Positions 20,411 to 33,100 of a stretch of 64,000 bases of DNA are shown one piece after another (the stretch's first letter is position 1; each line of letters opens with the position of its first letter). The notes beneath the pieces are model-generated. The model was given only the letters and a program-made list of their open reading frames with translations, had not been told where the DNA came from and made no database searches. The position numbers were made by a program, and so were the translations under genes. Source of the stretch: Prochilodus magdalenae (Eukaryota; Chordata; Actinopteri; Characiformes; Prochilodontidae); assembly GCA_024036415.1 (NCBI GenBank), contig JAMWET010006792.1, forward strand, positions 179,001 to 243,000, given 5' to 3'.

Positions 20411-21539
20411 TACATATTTAATTTTTTTATTATTATTATTATTATTTGAACAATATTATATTCATTTCAGTGCAAACTGTCAAGGTGTAGTCTCTCTAGT
20501 TGTCCAGCACAGTCCCTCACGCTTCATAAACTAATTTAGTCCCCATTATCTTCACCTACATCTCCATCTGAAGAACATTTTCCTTCTTATCAGACTTTAC
20601 TTGGTTGTCATTATTATTGTGATACAACTTTCATTATATTGCTCCTCACAATGTTTTTCAATTAATTTTTTCACAGCTTTTCCGGATTCATGGACCACGG
20701 ATGTAGTGTCCATTTCATTTTTAGTCTATAGTTTCCAGATCCACACCATGATAACATTTTAGAATTTCTGAATTTTCAATCTCAGAGACAGTGAGGGGGA
20801 AATAATCCACCTTATAACCAGCAGCAAAAAGACAATGAGAAGTTTGGAACTACAGTATATATTAAGGGTGTCTAAGAAGAGATGTGTGGAGTAATACTGC
20901 TAAACAAAGCATATTTTAGTAACCAAACTGATTGGGATATGAAATTGCAAGTAGGGAGTTCACTGCTGGGATAAAATATATATTTTCCCACAATGTCGCA
21001 ATGTTTAAGACTGAGGCATCAATTTTAATGTATATGTGTAATACTCTTATCCTTCATCAGCGGCTTTTTAGCAGTCTCTTGTCCTGTATTCCAGTTGTGG
21101 AAAGCTGACTCATCTGTAAAGATGCCTGTCATGCACTGTTTGGTCCTGCAAGCATGTGTACATCAGTTAGAGGCTTGTAGCTTGGAGACCATTAGATAAC
21201 TCTGGACACAGCTGGTCACAAAGTCCTTGGTGCTTTCTTGCATTCGGGCATGTTATTAAATACGACAGGGATGCTGCAGTTCTATAGACTAATAACTGTC
21301 TATAGTCTGAGATCACAATGTTGTAGTTCATGACAATGCGATGCCATGCTCTTGCAACTTTGTTTTGCATTCATTGTGATGCTACAGTAGCGGTCTCCGT
21401 CACACATTTGGATCCTGTAGACTAGGATTATACTTACCTAAAAGTAGAAACTCTTAATAAAGGAATGCTATAGTATTTGTCAATTTAATCTCTATCTGCC
21501 ACATCTGTACCTAGGCCTGTCACAATGATTTATGCTAAG

Positions 21540-21800
21540 CACAATTGCACTCATCGTCAAACAGTTGCACCCATTAGAAAGTGTCAGATTGCAGTGCTAT
21601 TTAAAAGGAAGATAAAGGTTACCAGAAACAGTAAATGATGATAAATGGAGACAGATATGTGCAATATTTATTGAGCTACGCATACAGAAATCGTGTCTCT
21701 CGGTATGACATCCAGCCACCATGTTTGCTAGCACAACATGCCAGACGTCTCGGCATTGAGTTGTAGAGGTTCCTAATGGTGTCCTGTTGTAATTCATACC
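21540..21800 (-). mobile_element. Tc1/mariner transposase fragment
   Basis: The reverse strand at about 21786-21720 reads a transposase C-terminus ([15 protein letters not shown]), and the DNA is an inverted match to 49180-49240, which encodes the same block. It is a truncated relic of a family seen twice in the window. No terminal repeats could be assigned. Confidence 0.6.
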
Positions 21801-23173
21801 GTGCATCATGATTATACTCACTCAGTCATTGTGAGTCACTTCATAAAACATGAATTGGGTGTGTTTTTATCCATTGAGTTTAGGCAAATACATGGAAATA
21901 AAGAAAAGCAGAGAATGCGTTTTATTATGTTTCAGGTCTTATAAAAGCAACAGATGTTTTAAATCAGGACCGGTTCTATATTACATATTATATATAATAA
22001 CACCTTTAGAGGGCAGCAGATAGTCTTGTTTAATAAACTTCATCTGGGAGTCTTCCATTGGGGTTGCTATCTATTGACAGCTAGGAATTAAGATAGCTAT
22101 TCAGAAGTTCTTGACATTTTAATAGCTGCATACAAATAACAAAAAAGACAAATTGTTAATAATATATTAAATGTCAATACAAAAATATGTATTTATGATA
22201 TATTTCTATTTGTTTTTTAATTACAGGAAAAAATGTCAAGATGACTGCCTATGGTTACTGACCTTATTTCAAATGACAAATCGAGATGAGATTTGAAAAA
22301 ACTAAAGTATTCCTTTAAAATGTTTCCATAAAATGAATTACTTGGAAAGAACAATCCTCTGTTTAGCACAAGACCCAAACAAGCACCTTGTGTTTCACTT
22401 TAGCACTTTGCTAATGAAGCTGTCTTAGCTTTTTTGGCATTTTTATGTGTTGTGTTTTATCGGTTCACCACGACTGGTTCGTTCCAGTCGTTCTACCCCT
22501 TTTGCCTAACTACTCATTCTGTAGTTTACCTTTTGTCTTTTTCACACACAACATTAAATAATGTTTAGGACTTGCAGTGTGTTTCATTATGTGCTGTATT
22601 AGAGTTTTTAATGACTCTGAATTTTGATACTGTATATTTACCAACCAGCCAAACAGGCATTTTAGAATAGGCCAGTAAAAAACGTGGGTCACTCAATATA
22701 CACATATACGCATATACACAGAAGTCAACTATTTGGGCACATATACATAACGAAGCATAGATATGAAACATTTTCTTCCTTAAATAAATACACTGTGGCC
22801 TTTGGACACAGAACAGTTGGGTTTATAGTTAAGGGAAATTTTACGGATCTGTTTTAAACGTGTTTCTCTTCATTCTCTTAATAATTTATCTCACTTTTTA
22901 TTTATTAAAACAAAGCCATGACCCTACATAGTGTAGACATATCTCACTTAAGTTGCTAGTTTTCATTTTTTTCAGCTCTATCATAAGGGTAAACCACTCT
23001 TTTCTTGAATGCTAATTTATTCAGTGTGGACTGTTAATACTTTATGTCTAAATGAGTTCTAAATGTTTTCATGTTTGCATGTTAATGGGGCTCAGGGTCA
23101 TAGATCAATGGATCAAACAACATCTACTGTATTTTTTAAATGCCTTTCTTTTTGTATATAGTATATATTGAAT

Positions 23174-23540
23174 GTGTGACACACTACCCCCTCCTGGGCC
23201 TACACGATAATGCACATGGCTTTTGACTGACTCCACCTATTGCACATACCTGCGGCTGATCATGGACTCATTAAAACTGCTTCATAAACCCCTTTATTTG
23301 CTCAGTTAGTTTGTCTCTGTTTCTGTCTGATTTCTAAGCAGTGGTTTTATTTATTTATTTATTTTTGGGGGGTTGCCTGTTTTGATTGTTGCAGTGCATC
23401 TCTTGGTTTGTGGATGTGTCGCTGTTGTTGCCTGACTTTGTTTTGACCCTTGCCTGTTAAACAGATGTTGAATATTGTACTATCTCAAATAAACTGTTCT
23501 CCACCTGCCTACGGCCTCAACCCCCTCATACCAGAAGACT
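23174..23540 (+). mobile_element. LTR-like fragment A
   Basis: Begins near GTGTGACACACTACCCCC, contains TGCGGCTGATCATGGACT, a T-rich central part and AATAAACTGTTCTCCACC near its end. This is the layout of a fish gypsy-like LTR. A second, related copy follows at about 23976. Confidence 0.5.
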
Positions 23541-23975
23541 TTGCATAATAAGGATGCAGGAAGTGAATTCAGACCCCCAACCACCAACAAGCCTTTCTCC
23601 ACACCACCAGCATAACCAAGGTTTTTCTATGGGGACTCTGTACAATGGAGGGACTTCATGGGTGAGTGCATGCACTGGCCCACTTTAACAAGTTGTTTCA
23701 AAGGGTCTCTGTGTTAAGCTATGGTGATACAGCAGATGCACAGTCCCTCACAGCTGAGGAGGGTCCCATACCATTGCTTATTGTTTCAGAGAGCATTGAT
23801 GAGATGTTGTCAGCTCCCACAGCATCGTTTAGTGGGCTGGGAAACACCGGTGAGCTGGTTATTTGCCTCCTGCCGCTGTAGCCCTGTCTGAACTAGTGGA
23901 CGCTCCTGCCTGACCTGTTGGCCTTTGAGTCTCCAGTCCTGCCATGGTCCCAAAGTCTCCTGCCTTCTTTGGGTT

Positions 23976-24292
23976 TCTGTCACATACTACTTCCTCTTGG
24001 CCTGCATAGTATTGTACATGGCTTCTGACATGGGCTGTCTCTTCCCCTGTCTTGACCCATGGCACACATCTGCGGCTGATCATGAACTGATTAGGATTGC
24101 TTCATGTAAGATTGCTGAGATGGTTTGCAAAGTCTCTTGTGTTGGTGCCTGAATTCTGAGATGTGTTTCTTTTGGATTGCCTTGCCTGTTTTTACCTGTT
24201 TTTACCCCAGCCTGTTATCCTAATGTTGATTTTTTTGGGTTGCCATGTAATAAAACTACCCCAAAACCTTTCACAAAGTCAAGGAAAAGCAG
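23976..24292 (+). mobile_element. LTR-like fragment B
   Basis: Shares TCTGTCACATACTACTTCC and CTGCGGCTGATCATGAACTG with fragment A in the same order and orientation, so the two may be the remains of the LTR pair of one element with about 430 bp of internal sequence left. That internal part (23541-23975) encodes nothing I recognise. Confidence 0.45.
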
Positions 24293-24339
24293 GTTGCCCT
24301 ATGTACAGAAATTACATTCTGTTTTGTTGTGCATTGGTA

Positions 24340-24353
24340 TTTATTTGTTTATT
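24340..24353 (-). terminator. gucy2c: Candidate gucy2c polyadenylation signals
   Basis: Two AATAAA hexamers on the - strand (TTTATT at 24340-24345 and 24348-24353), about 760 bp beyond the gucy2c stop codon. They are the closest canonical hexamers I noticed, and overlap the region next to LTR fragment B. Use is inferred. Confidence 0.3.
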
Positions 24354-25113
24354 AAGTTTTTCATACAGTGTACAAACAATATACATTTTTTTCACTAAAT
24401 CAGTGATTGTTTAAAATCTGAACTAGTTTAACATGTAAAGAGTACATAGATTTGTCATATGTAAATGTGCTTAGCAGTTTGACATTAAGAATATAAGGAA
24501 TGTGTGACTCTAGCAATCAAACTTTGACTAACATTTGAAGTATCATTTACTAATATTGTGTATACACCAAAGAACAGTCAAATTTGGATCAGTGTATTTT
24601 CCAGGAATATTTTATGCCTACAGAAGAGTTACATTGTAGACAATCCATACATTTATGTTTGACTAGCAGAAAACAGCATTCAAATAAAATCTGTTAATTA
24701 CATACACATTTAGTTTTGTCTTTCAGGTGTTTTTGTCTGTGTAACTGAATAAAAACCATATACTGTATTAACTGTGTGTACAGTACTACAATTTGAAATA
24801 AATCAAAGCTGTCTGTACAGTTAAAGTACCCTGTTAAAATTTCCCCCCAAAAAACAGTACAGTTCAGTCAGGCACCTAAGCATATTCATTTCTTTTATCC
24901 AGAAATTTGTATCCATTAGATGAAAAATCTTACTTAAAAACAAAAGTTAGCATCTAAAACATTCAGACAAACTGAAAACTAGCAGACTTCAAAGTGTAAA
25001 TCACTATATACATACTAAATGTATTCTGTACAATATTCTGCTGTGTATTGTTCATAGTCATGTCAATGCAGTGTGGTATAAGAATTGCTGTTGGTTGCTA
25101 CTGAAGCATAGCG

Positions 25114-25312
25114 TTACAGGTTAGTACTCAGATTGTCTACAGTAGCCAGATGCAGGTACTCAGGCTGGTCTGTGTAGCTTAGCATGGAGCTCCCTCTGAG
25201 CTTTCTCTGCTGCGCTGAAAGAGTTTGTCTCTTCTCCAGGACTGGGGAGCGCTTTGCCAGACAGCTTTTTATCATCTGGGCCAGGTCCTGCTGCAGACGC
25301 TGGAAGTTTTCT
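25114..25312 (-). CDS. gucy2c: gucy2c exon 27, C-terminal tail and stop
   Basis: Acceptor AATGTTAG; completes A1034 then [18 protein letters not shown], a basic stretch and [15 protein letters not shown], stop TAA at 25114-25116. The end matches the GC-C tail, including the EYL-L-T pattern. Confidence 0.95.
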
Positions 25313-27782
25313 CTAACATTACCAAGGGGTGAATACAGCAGATAAGCCAAAGCGGTTTTAAGAGTACATCGAACATAGAGCTACAGAGAAGTGCCCTTGA
25401 GAAGAGCTTGAACATTTTACTATAGCACAGTTTTTGGAACTCCAGAACAAATTATGCAGTGTTGCCAATTTACTAAGTGCACTTATCTTGCACCTGCACT
25501 CATATTTGTATTTCATATTTTTCAGGGCGCTATTGTAAATTACACTGTCCTTAATGTTTATGTTCTTAATGACTTGTCCAGTTATACTAACTTTTAAAAA
25601 CACCTACAATATATGTGCATTTTGTTGGTTTATACTGTAGTTACTAACTGTAGTCTCTCTATTGTCGAAGTAAGATACCTTTAGCACAATATATACATCC
25701 TGCAAAGTTAAATACATTGCTAAAATTAATCAAAAAACAAAATTCATAGCTAGGAAATCTGCTTTTGTGCATATTTCCAAAACTGGCTAGTGCTCTAGTT
25801 TAATGTCACTTGTCGCATTGATTATGTGGTCACCTCATGGTATACTGGGTAATTCAAAATTTTAGGAACTAATTTAAAACAGCTCATAACTATGTACTCA
25901 TTTAGAATGCGGTCCTTCTATACAGGTGAACTGGTTAACAGTGTTTGGTAGCATATTTTAAGATAATAGGTATTTATGAAATTACTTTTCAAAGGTCAAA
26001 ATCACTCATTTTCATACTTGAGGATATTCCACTAATTCTATTCCTTTTACACCAATCAGGAATGACATTATGACCACCTAAATGTATCTACAATCTATTT
26101 TATCAGCTCCACTTACCATAAATCCTTTCAGTCCACATGTTTCTCTGCATACTTTGTTAGTCCCCATCACCTTTTTGCAAGGGTCAGAATCACAATAGGA
26201 CAACCACGGAGTAGATATTATGTGAGTGGATCAGACAGCAGTGCTGTTGGAGTTTTTAAATATCTCGCTGTCACTGCTGGACTAAGAATAGTCCACCAGC
26301 TAAAACTATCCAACCAACAGTGTCCTGTGGGCAGCTGATGAAAGACTAGAGGATGACCAACACAAACTCTGCAGTAGCAGATAAGCTATCGTGTACCAGC
26401 AAGGTAGGAGTGTCTAATAGAGGGAGCAGTCAGTGAACATCAGCAACACCAACACATGTCACTTCAACAGTGACACTGTCACTTTGTGTCACTGTAGTGC
26501 TAAGAATGATCCACCACCAACATAATACCTGCACTGAGGTAGTCCTATGGGGATCTCAACCCTTTGAAATAAGGGGGTGGGGGACTAACAATTGTTAGTC
26601 TGTAACGGTAGAACCAGAAGGTGCAGCTATGTGGTAAGTGAAGCTGATAAAATGAATAAAGAGTGTAGATATATTGAGGTAGTCAGTGATATGACTGATC
26701 GGTGTAGATCTAAAACTCAATATCATTTTCTTTTAATATTCTGCAGCTTTGTGTTGGAACAAACTCCCTGTAGGCATCAAACATAGCCAATCAGAAAATA
26801 ATATAAAAGGTGGGTTTATAAGGATGGCAGTATGCAAGCAAACAGAGTTTTTGAGTGTACCAAAATGTATCCTGCTGTCCATCATCTTGTCATATACTTT
26901 TATTTGTTTTTTTTTATGTGTAAAGTGAAAAAGTAAACAAATTGATAATATTTTTATGAACGTGTTGAATATGTGTAGGTGTTGCACAGGCCAATGTTCC
27001 TGTAAACGCAGAAGAAGGGAGATAAAAAACTTAGATTTTTATTTGCAGTTGTGGTGGGGTTGGTGGAGACAATGGCTAATTTGTGTTTTACTGCCATCTA
27101 GTGAAGCTGAGAGGTTGCTGCAAGCCATGGATTAAGTTTACTAAGACGTTGTACTCTCCGTGTTTGCCTTTTTATGCCTATTATTTATTAGTCAGTTTCT
27201 GGCCGTTAGTAAAACTCATTCACTTTTAATACTTTTGGTTGTACTTGGCTTAAGGGATTTAGCGGTGGAGATACAAGCCCGTCATACAGGATGCACCTAA
27301 CCTACGTTTTGACCAAAGGTGAGTCAGATTGTTTGGCAGGAGCTGTGGCGCGCTGCTGAAAGAAAAGAAATCTGGAGTTGTGGATATTAGATATGTAGGT
27401 TTAGCTCGGGTAGGCAATAGTCTGTTCCCTGCCTCGCTTATTAGGATATGCGGTGCGTGAACTCTGTATGGAGTGGGTATTTGGGCTTTATCGTTTGAGT
27501 GTAGCCAGACATTAATTATTAATTTATTTTCAGCTTCGTCAGAAACGTGGTTCATGCGGGATTGAGCATAACTTCAGGGTTATTGGGTAGCTGTTTATGA
27601 TTTCATTTAAGGTTTTTTTTTTTTTTAAGCAATAAATTACGGAGGTGATACTTTTGGCCTCAATTGGCGCTCGTTATTAAGCTTGCAATGCTGTAAGGTT
27701 AAATGGTGATGGTACTTTTATGGCCACTTAGGTATGGTGTACCCGTCTGTAATTAAAGTGTTGTGTGTGTGTGTGGTGGGGG

Positions 27783-27839
<57 letters not shown>

Positions 27840-30142
27840 TTATGCAGACCTGTTTTTAATATTGGCACTGAGCCGTTGGTTAGGATTTTGTATATTTTAA
27901 ATGAATTATTCACTGAACTGTATTATAGCAAAAGCCCTTTCTAAGTTTACATCTTAAGATAATTACAGCTTTTCGGTGGGCTTTTCTTTCTAGACATTAC
28001 AGAGTGGGAGCAAGACCTTTACCTGCAGCAGATTGTTTATGTTTATTGATTTGTGGGTCTGGGTAATAAGAACACCCAGAAGACATAGCTGGTCCTCTTA
28101 TGATGCATATTCACTTTTTTAGATGTAGATTTGTGCTTTGTTGAAGTTGATTATTATTGTGATTTGATTTTGTTTGCAATACAGCGTGTAATTCAGAAGG
28201 TGTTCTTGTACTTTTTTTGCAGTGTTTTGTTGGTTTTGTTCTTTGTGGGTTTATCTTTGTGTGTGTGTGTGTGTGTGTGTGTTTGGACTTGCACGCTTTC
28301 AAGTTATTTTTCCCAGCAGAGATTTTATTTCTTTACTGTAAATATAATGGAACAGCTGTGTATGCCACTCTCTTGCAGCTATTACAATTAGCTGTATGAG
28401 CCCACTCTAGTGTTAACTGTCAGATGGTGGCTTTGCTGCATAATAGTTTTATGTTTTATTTTATGTCATCTTCTCAACTGTTGAATAAATTGTGAACACT
28501 GTGCAACAGCTTCGTCAGACTCATTTGAGTCTCCTGCCCAGTAAACTGGGGTGGCATAGTCTGCATAATCTGAAAGTTTTGTGTTGGAGAGCTTCTCTAG
28601 TGCATCTCTGAGGTCACAACTCAGTCACACAGTATTAATGTGAGGTCATATGTGTATGTGTGAAAGTGTCCTCCAAGTCCTTAAGAGTAAATCTGTTAGG
28701 TATCACAGTTTGGCGACCATTGGTGTAAACATTAGTGTATCTATAGGATATCTTTCCATTCAATAGACTATGTTTGAATTATAAAACGATTTGTAAAGAC
28801 TTACGCTGTTGGGGGCGTAGGCAGGTTGTAGTTTTGGCCTGTGACTCCTGTTAACCAGTATGTTGTTTCTTTGCCTTTACCCTAAAGACAAATTCCAACA
28901 GATAATTAGCCAGTGGGGCTGAGAGAGAGAGAATGTCTTTATCATGTCCATTAATGCCGTCTGTAAATTATAAATCATAAATGAAACTGACCTTTAGATA
29001 TGTCTCTCCTCTTTTCTCATACTCAAATTTGCAGTTGGTACGCATAAGAATGTTGATGGTTGACTGACTCACATGAATTCGCAAGGCTGGGTCAGGTAAG
29101 GCCAAAAAAAGGCAAGTAATCATATCAGTACATTTCGTCAAGCAGTTGTTGACAGCTTCTGATTTAAATACTCGCCATTCATACAGGAAATAAATATTCT
29201 GTGTGTTTAGGCAAGACAATGAAATACCACACAGGCAGTATTAGCCACTTCATTTAAAGGATGGCTGCTTACGTAGTCCTGTCGACTCCATGCGAGAGGC
29301 CGTGTTCACTGTATCCCCAAACAAGCAGTACCTAGGCATCTTAAGACCCACTACACCTGCAGCACAAGGGCCTTTAAAGAGAAAAAGTTATAGACCTAGT
29401 TAAACATTTCATAGAGTTGTTGGACCAGAAAACCTGGATAAATACTAGACCTAAAGCTATGGACAACAGAAGGTTCATGCCCCTGAGATACATGTACAGA
29501 TATACATTTATTTCAAGAAATTTACATCTAGATGTGTTAAGCAAGCAAATTTTAAGTGAGCAAAAGTCTTTATTGGCATTCTACAATAAAGCTCCATATA
29601 AATTAGAATGACATTTTCAGACCCCTTGATACAACACCTTACATGGGCCTACATAAAGTACAGACCCATGGCAGTAAAAGCTATCAGAGTTCAGTAAAAG
29701 CTATTGGCACCTGAAGTATCAGTCACTGGGACGGGTTTGACAATTCCTTTCATTTACAGAGAGCATTGGTGTGATGCAAGGGGTCATATAGCCAGTGAAA
29801 CCAGAGTATTTCTCACTGGTCTGCCAGATGGGACCAGGCTTTCTGATACAGTGTGCAATAATGAGTACTGTCAGAGTCAGACAGACGATTAAGTCTAGAG
29901 TCTTGAAACTGTTTACTAAAGCATCTCTAGTATATTACATCACTGTCTAGTACATCACTGTCTAGTATATTACATCACTGTCTAGTACATCACTGTCTAG
30001 TATATTACATCACCGTATTCAGTTATTGATAAAAAGTACTCTAAACAATCCTTTTACTTGTGATCATTGGGAAACGCTTTTAGTTTTCATACAGAAAACC
30101 AAGCTTGCATCTTAATTTATTAACTAGCTTAATTATAAATAC

Positions 30143-30174
<32 letters not shown>

Positions 30175-33100
30175 ACTGCTCAAAAAAATAAAGGGAACAC
30201 TTAAACAACACAATATAACTCCAGATAAATCAGACTCCTGTGAAAACAAACTGTCCACTTAGGAAGCAACACTGGCACGTCAATTTCACATGCTGTTGTG
30301 CAAATGGAATAGACAACAGGTGGAAATTATTGGCGATTAGCAAGACACACAGGAGTGGTTCTGCAGGTGGGGACCACAGACCACTTCTCAGTACCTATGC
30401 TTTCTGGCAACGTAGTGTCCAGAGGCTGGAGGCACTACCAGGAGACAGGCCAGTACACCAGGAGACGTGGAGGAGGCCGTAGGAGGGCAACAACCCAGCA
30501 GCAAGACCGCTACCTCCGCCTTTGGGCAAGGAGGAACAGGAGGAGCACTGCCAGAGCTCTGCAAAATGACCTCCAGCAGGCCACAAAAGTGCATGTGTCT
30601 GCACAAACGGTTACAAACCGACTCCATGAGGATGGTATGAGGGTTGGCATTTGCCAGAGAACACCAGGATTGGCAAATTCGCCACTGGCGCCCTGTGCTC
30701 TTCACAGATGGAGGCAGGTTCACACTGAGCACGTGACAGACGTGACAGAGTCTGGAGACGCCGTGGAGAGCGATCCGCTGCCTGCAACATCCTTCAGCAT
30801 GACCGGTTTGGCAGTGGGTCAGTAATGGTGTGGGGTGGCATTTCTTTGGAGGGCTGCACAGCCCTCCATGTGCTCGCCAGAGGTAGCCTGACTGCCATTA
30901 GGTACCGAGATGAGATCCTCAGACCCCTTGTGAGACCATATGCTGGTGCGGTTGGCCCTGGGTTCCTCCTAATGCAGGACAATGCTAGACCTCATGTGGC
31001 TGGAGTGTGTCAGCAGTTCCTGCAAGGTGAAGGCATTGAAGCTATGGACTGGCCCGCCCGTTCCCCAGACCTGAATCCGATTGAGCACATCTGGGATATC
31101 ATGTCTCGCTCCATCCACCAACGTCACGTTGCACCACAGACTGTCCAGGAGTTGGCGGATGCTTTAGTCCAGGTCTAGGAGGAGATCCCTCAGGAGACCA
31201 TCCACCACCTCATCAGGAGCATCCCCAGGCGTTGTAGGGAGGTCATACAGGCACGTGGAGGCCACACACAATACTGAGCCTCATTTTGACTTGTTTTAAG
31301 GACATTACATCAAAGTTGGATCAGCCTGTAGTGTGTTTTTCCACTTTAATTTTGTGTGTGACTCCAAATCCAGGCCTCCATTGGTTAATAAATTTGATAT
31401 CCAGTGATGATTTTTGTGTGATTCTGTTGTCAGCGCATTCAACTTTGTACAGAACAAAGTATTCAATGAGAATATTTTATTCATTCAGATTTAGAATGTG
31501 TTATTTGAGTGTTCCCTTTATTTTTTTGAGCAGAGTATATATATAGTCTACGGTGGGTGTTGTAAGGGTTTAGGCTAGGTTAATGCCACAAGTGGGTAAT
31601 TGGGAGCATCAGATGAATTTCTGCTGGTCAGCGGTGTTTTGGGCTGCTTACTGTGAAGTAATGAATACATTCTAGTTAAAGTGAGTCAATAATTCAGCAG
31701 TCACATGATAATCATGGCAGAGCAACCTTCCCTTATATTCACTCATTTATCTTCTAAATCGCTTTATCCTTCTGGGTCATTCAATGGCCAAAAAGCAGAA
31801 AACACCCTGGACAGAGCACCAGTCCATCACAGGTCAGACATACAAATGCACACCTAGGGGGGAATTTAGCATGTCCTATTCATCTGACTGCATTTATTTG
31901 GACTCTGAGGGGAAAAATAAGGAGCACCCAGAGTAAACCCACACGCTGTGAGTCAACCGAGGCTACCCACTGCACTGCCATGCCGCAACAGTCAGAGATC
32001 TAAAACTTAGAAAAAGCTTAGGAGGAATACTTTAAGGTCAGTAGATTGAACAATATTGTGGAGCCTTAAGATATATTTGTGTATAAGCTAAGTTAGCCCA
32101 CATTCCAGCGCCAGAAACGTGAGGTTGTCCAAATTATGCACCCTCCTCAAATTCACAGTCCTCCTTGTAAATCATGAAATCAGATTAATCAAATCATGAT
32201 GAAAAGAAAGGAATTTAAAGGCATGGATCTCAGATTTAATGATCCATTCCCATGGGAAATACTGAACAGAGAGAAAAAGCTGTTTGCTATCAGAAGATAT
32301 GCTGTAAAGGAATCATCTCTGTGGACAAATAGGTTGACTGGTAGTTGTACAAGGATAAAAATATGACTTTGTGGTTCTACTAGCTCTCACTTTAATGTGG
32401 AGTAATTCATGTAATTTAGTGTAATTATTTTTCCCCATTTCTTTCCCTGTCCCTTACAGTTGTTGTTTTGTTGATCCCTCTTATTCAATTAGTTATTTTT
32501 ATTTCCTTTTTCTTTCTGAAAGCAAGGTGTATACAATCAAGAAGATTTAGTATTATCTCTCCATTATTCCCACATGCATTCACGCATGCCCACGATGACG
32601 CACACAGGATTCCACATAGACTAGTAATAGTAATCCTGGTTTGTAAATTTTTGTCACTAATTATTTCTTGACTAGAAAATAAGCTTAGCGCCATGGATGA
32701 GTACTGAAACTTATTAAATGTTGTTTAATAAATAATATCTATTTAATGAGTGAAATCTATTATCTATTTTATATTAAGTTAACTATAGGAAAAAGTCACA
32801 ACAACTTGAATATATGAGACATCAAATAACGCATACCTTGCAAAAGCCATAGTAACATAATAATCTAAATATTAATGTTATAAATATGTCTGTTTATTAC
32901 CAAAAACACGGTTTATTAGCATAAATATTATATATATACATCCACAAACAAACAAATCATCCATGCTAGAATATTTACCTAGCTAGGCTAATCACTGCAG
33001 TGGCCAGCAACAACTAATATCAACTTAAGAACCAGATAAAATAAGAGCAAGAGTGGAAGTATGAACTGGCTTAGCAGTTCACTTAACCTTGTCTGTTAGT

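Larger units (their letters stand above)
25313..28804. other. gucy2c: gucy2c intron 26
   Basis: 3.5 kb. Holds a complete palindromic DNA element (26050-26704), a long TTA microsatellite, a GT microsatellite and otherwise unremarkable AT-rich DNA. Confidence 0.8.

Noticed and set aside
27728..27913. Poly-isoleucine open frame
   Set aside because: Translation of the TTA microsatellite.
30388..30732. 114-codon reverse frame over the Tc1 at 30174
   Set aside because: It is antisense to a transposase frame whose sense translation matches Tc1 transposases.
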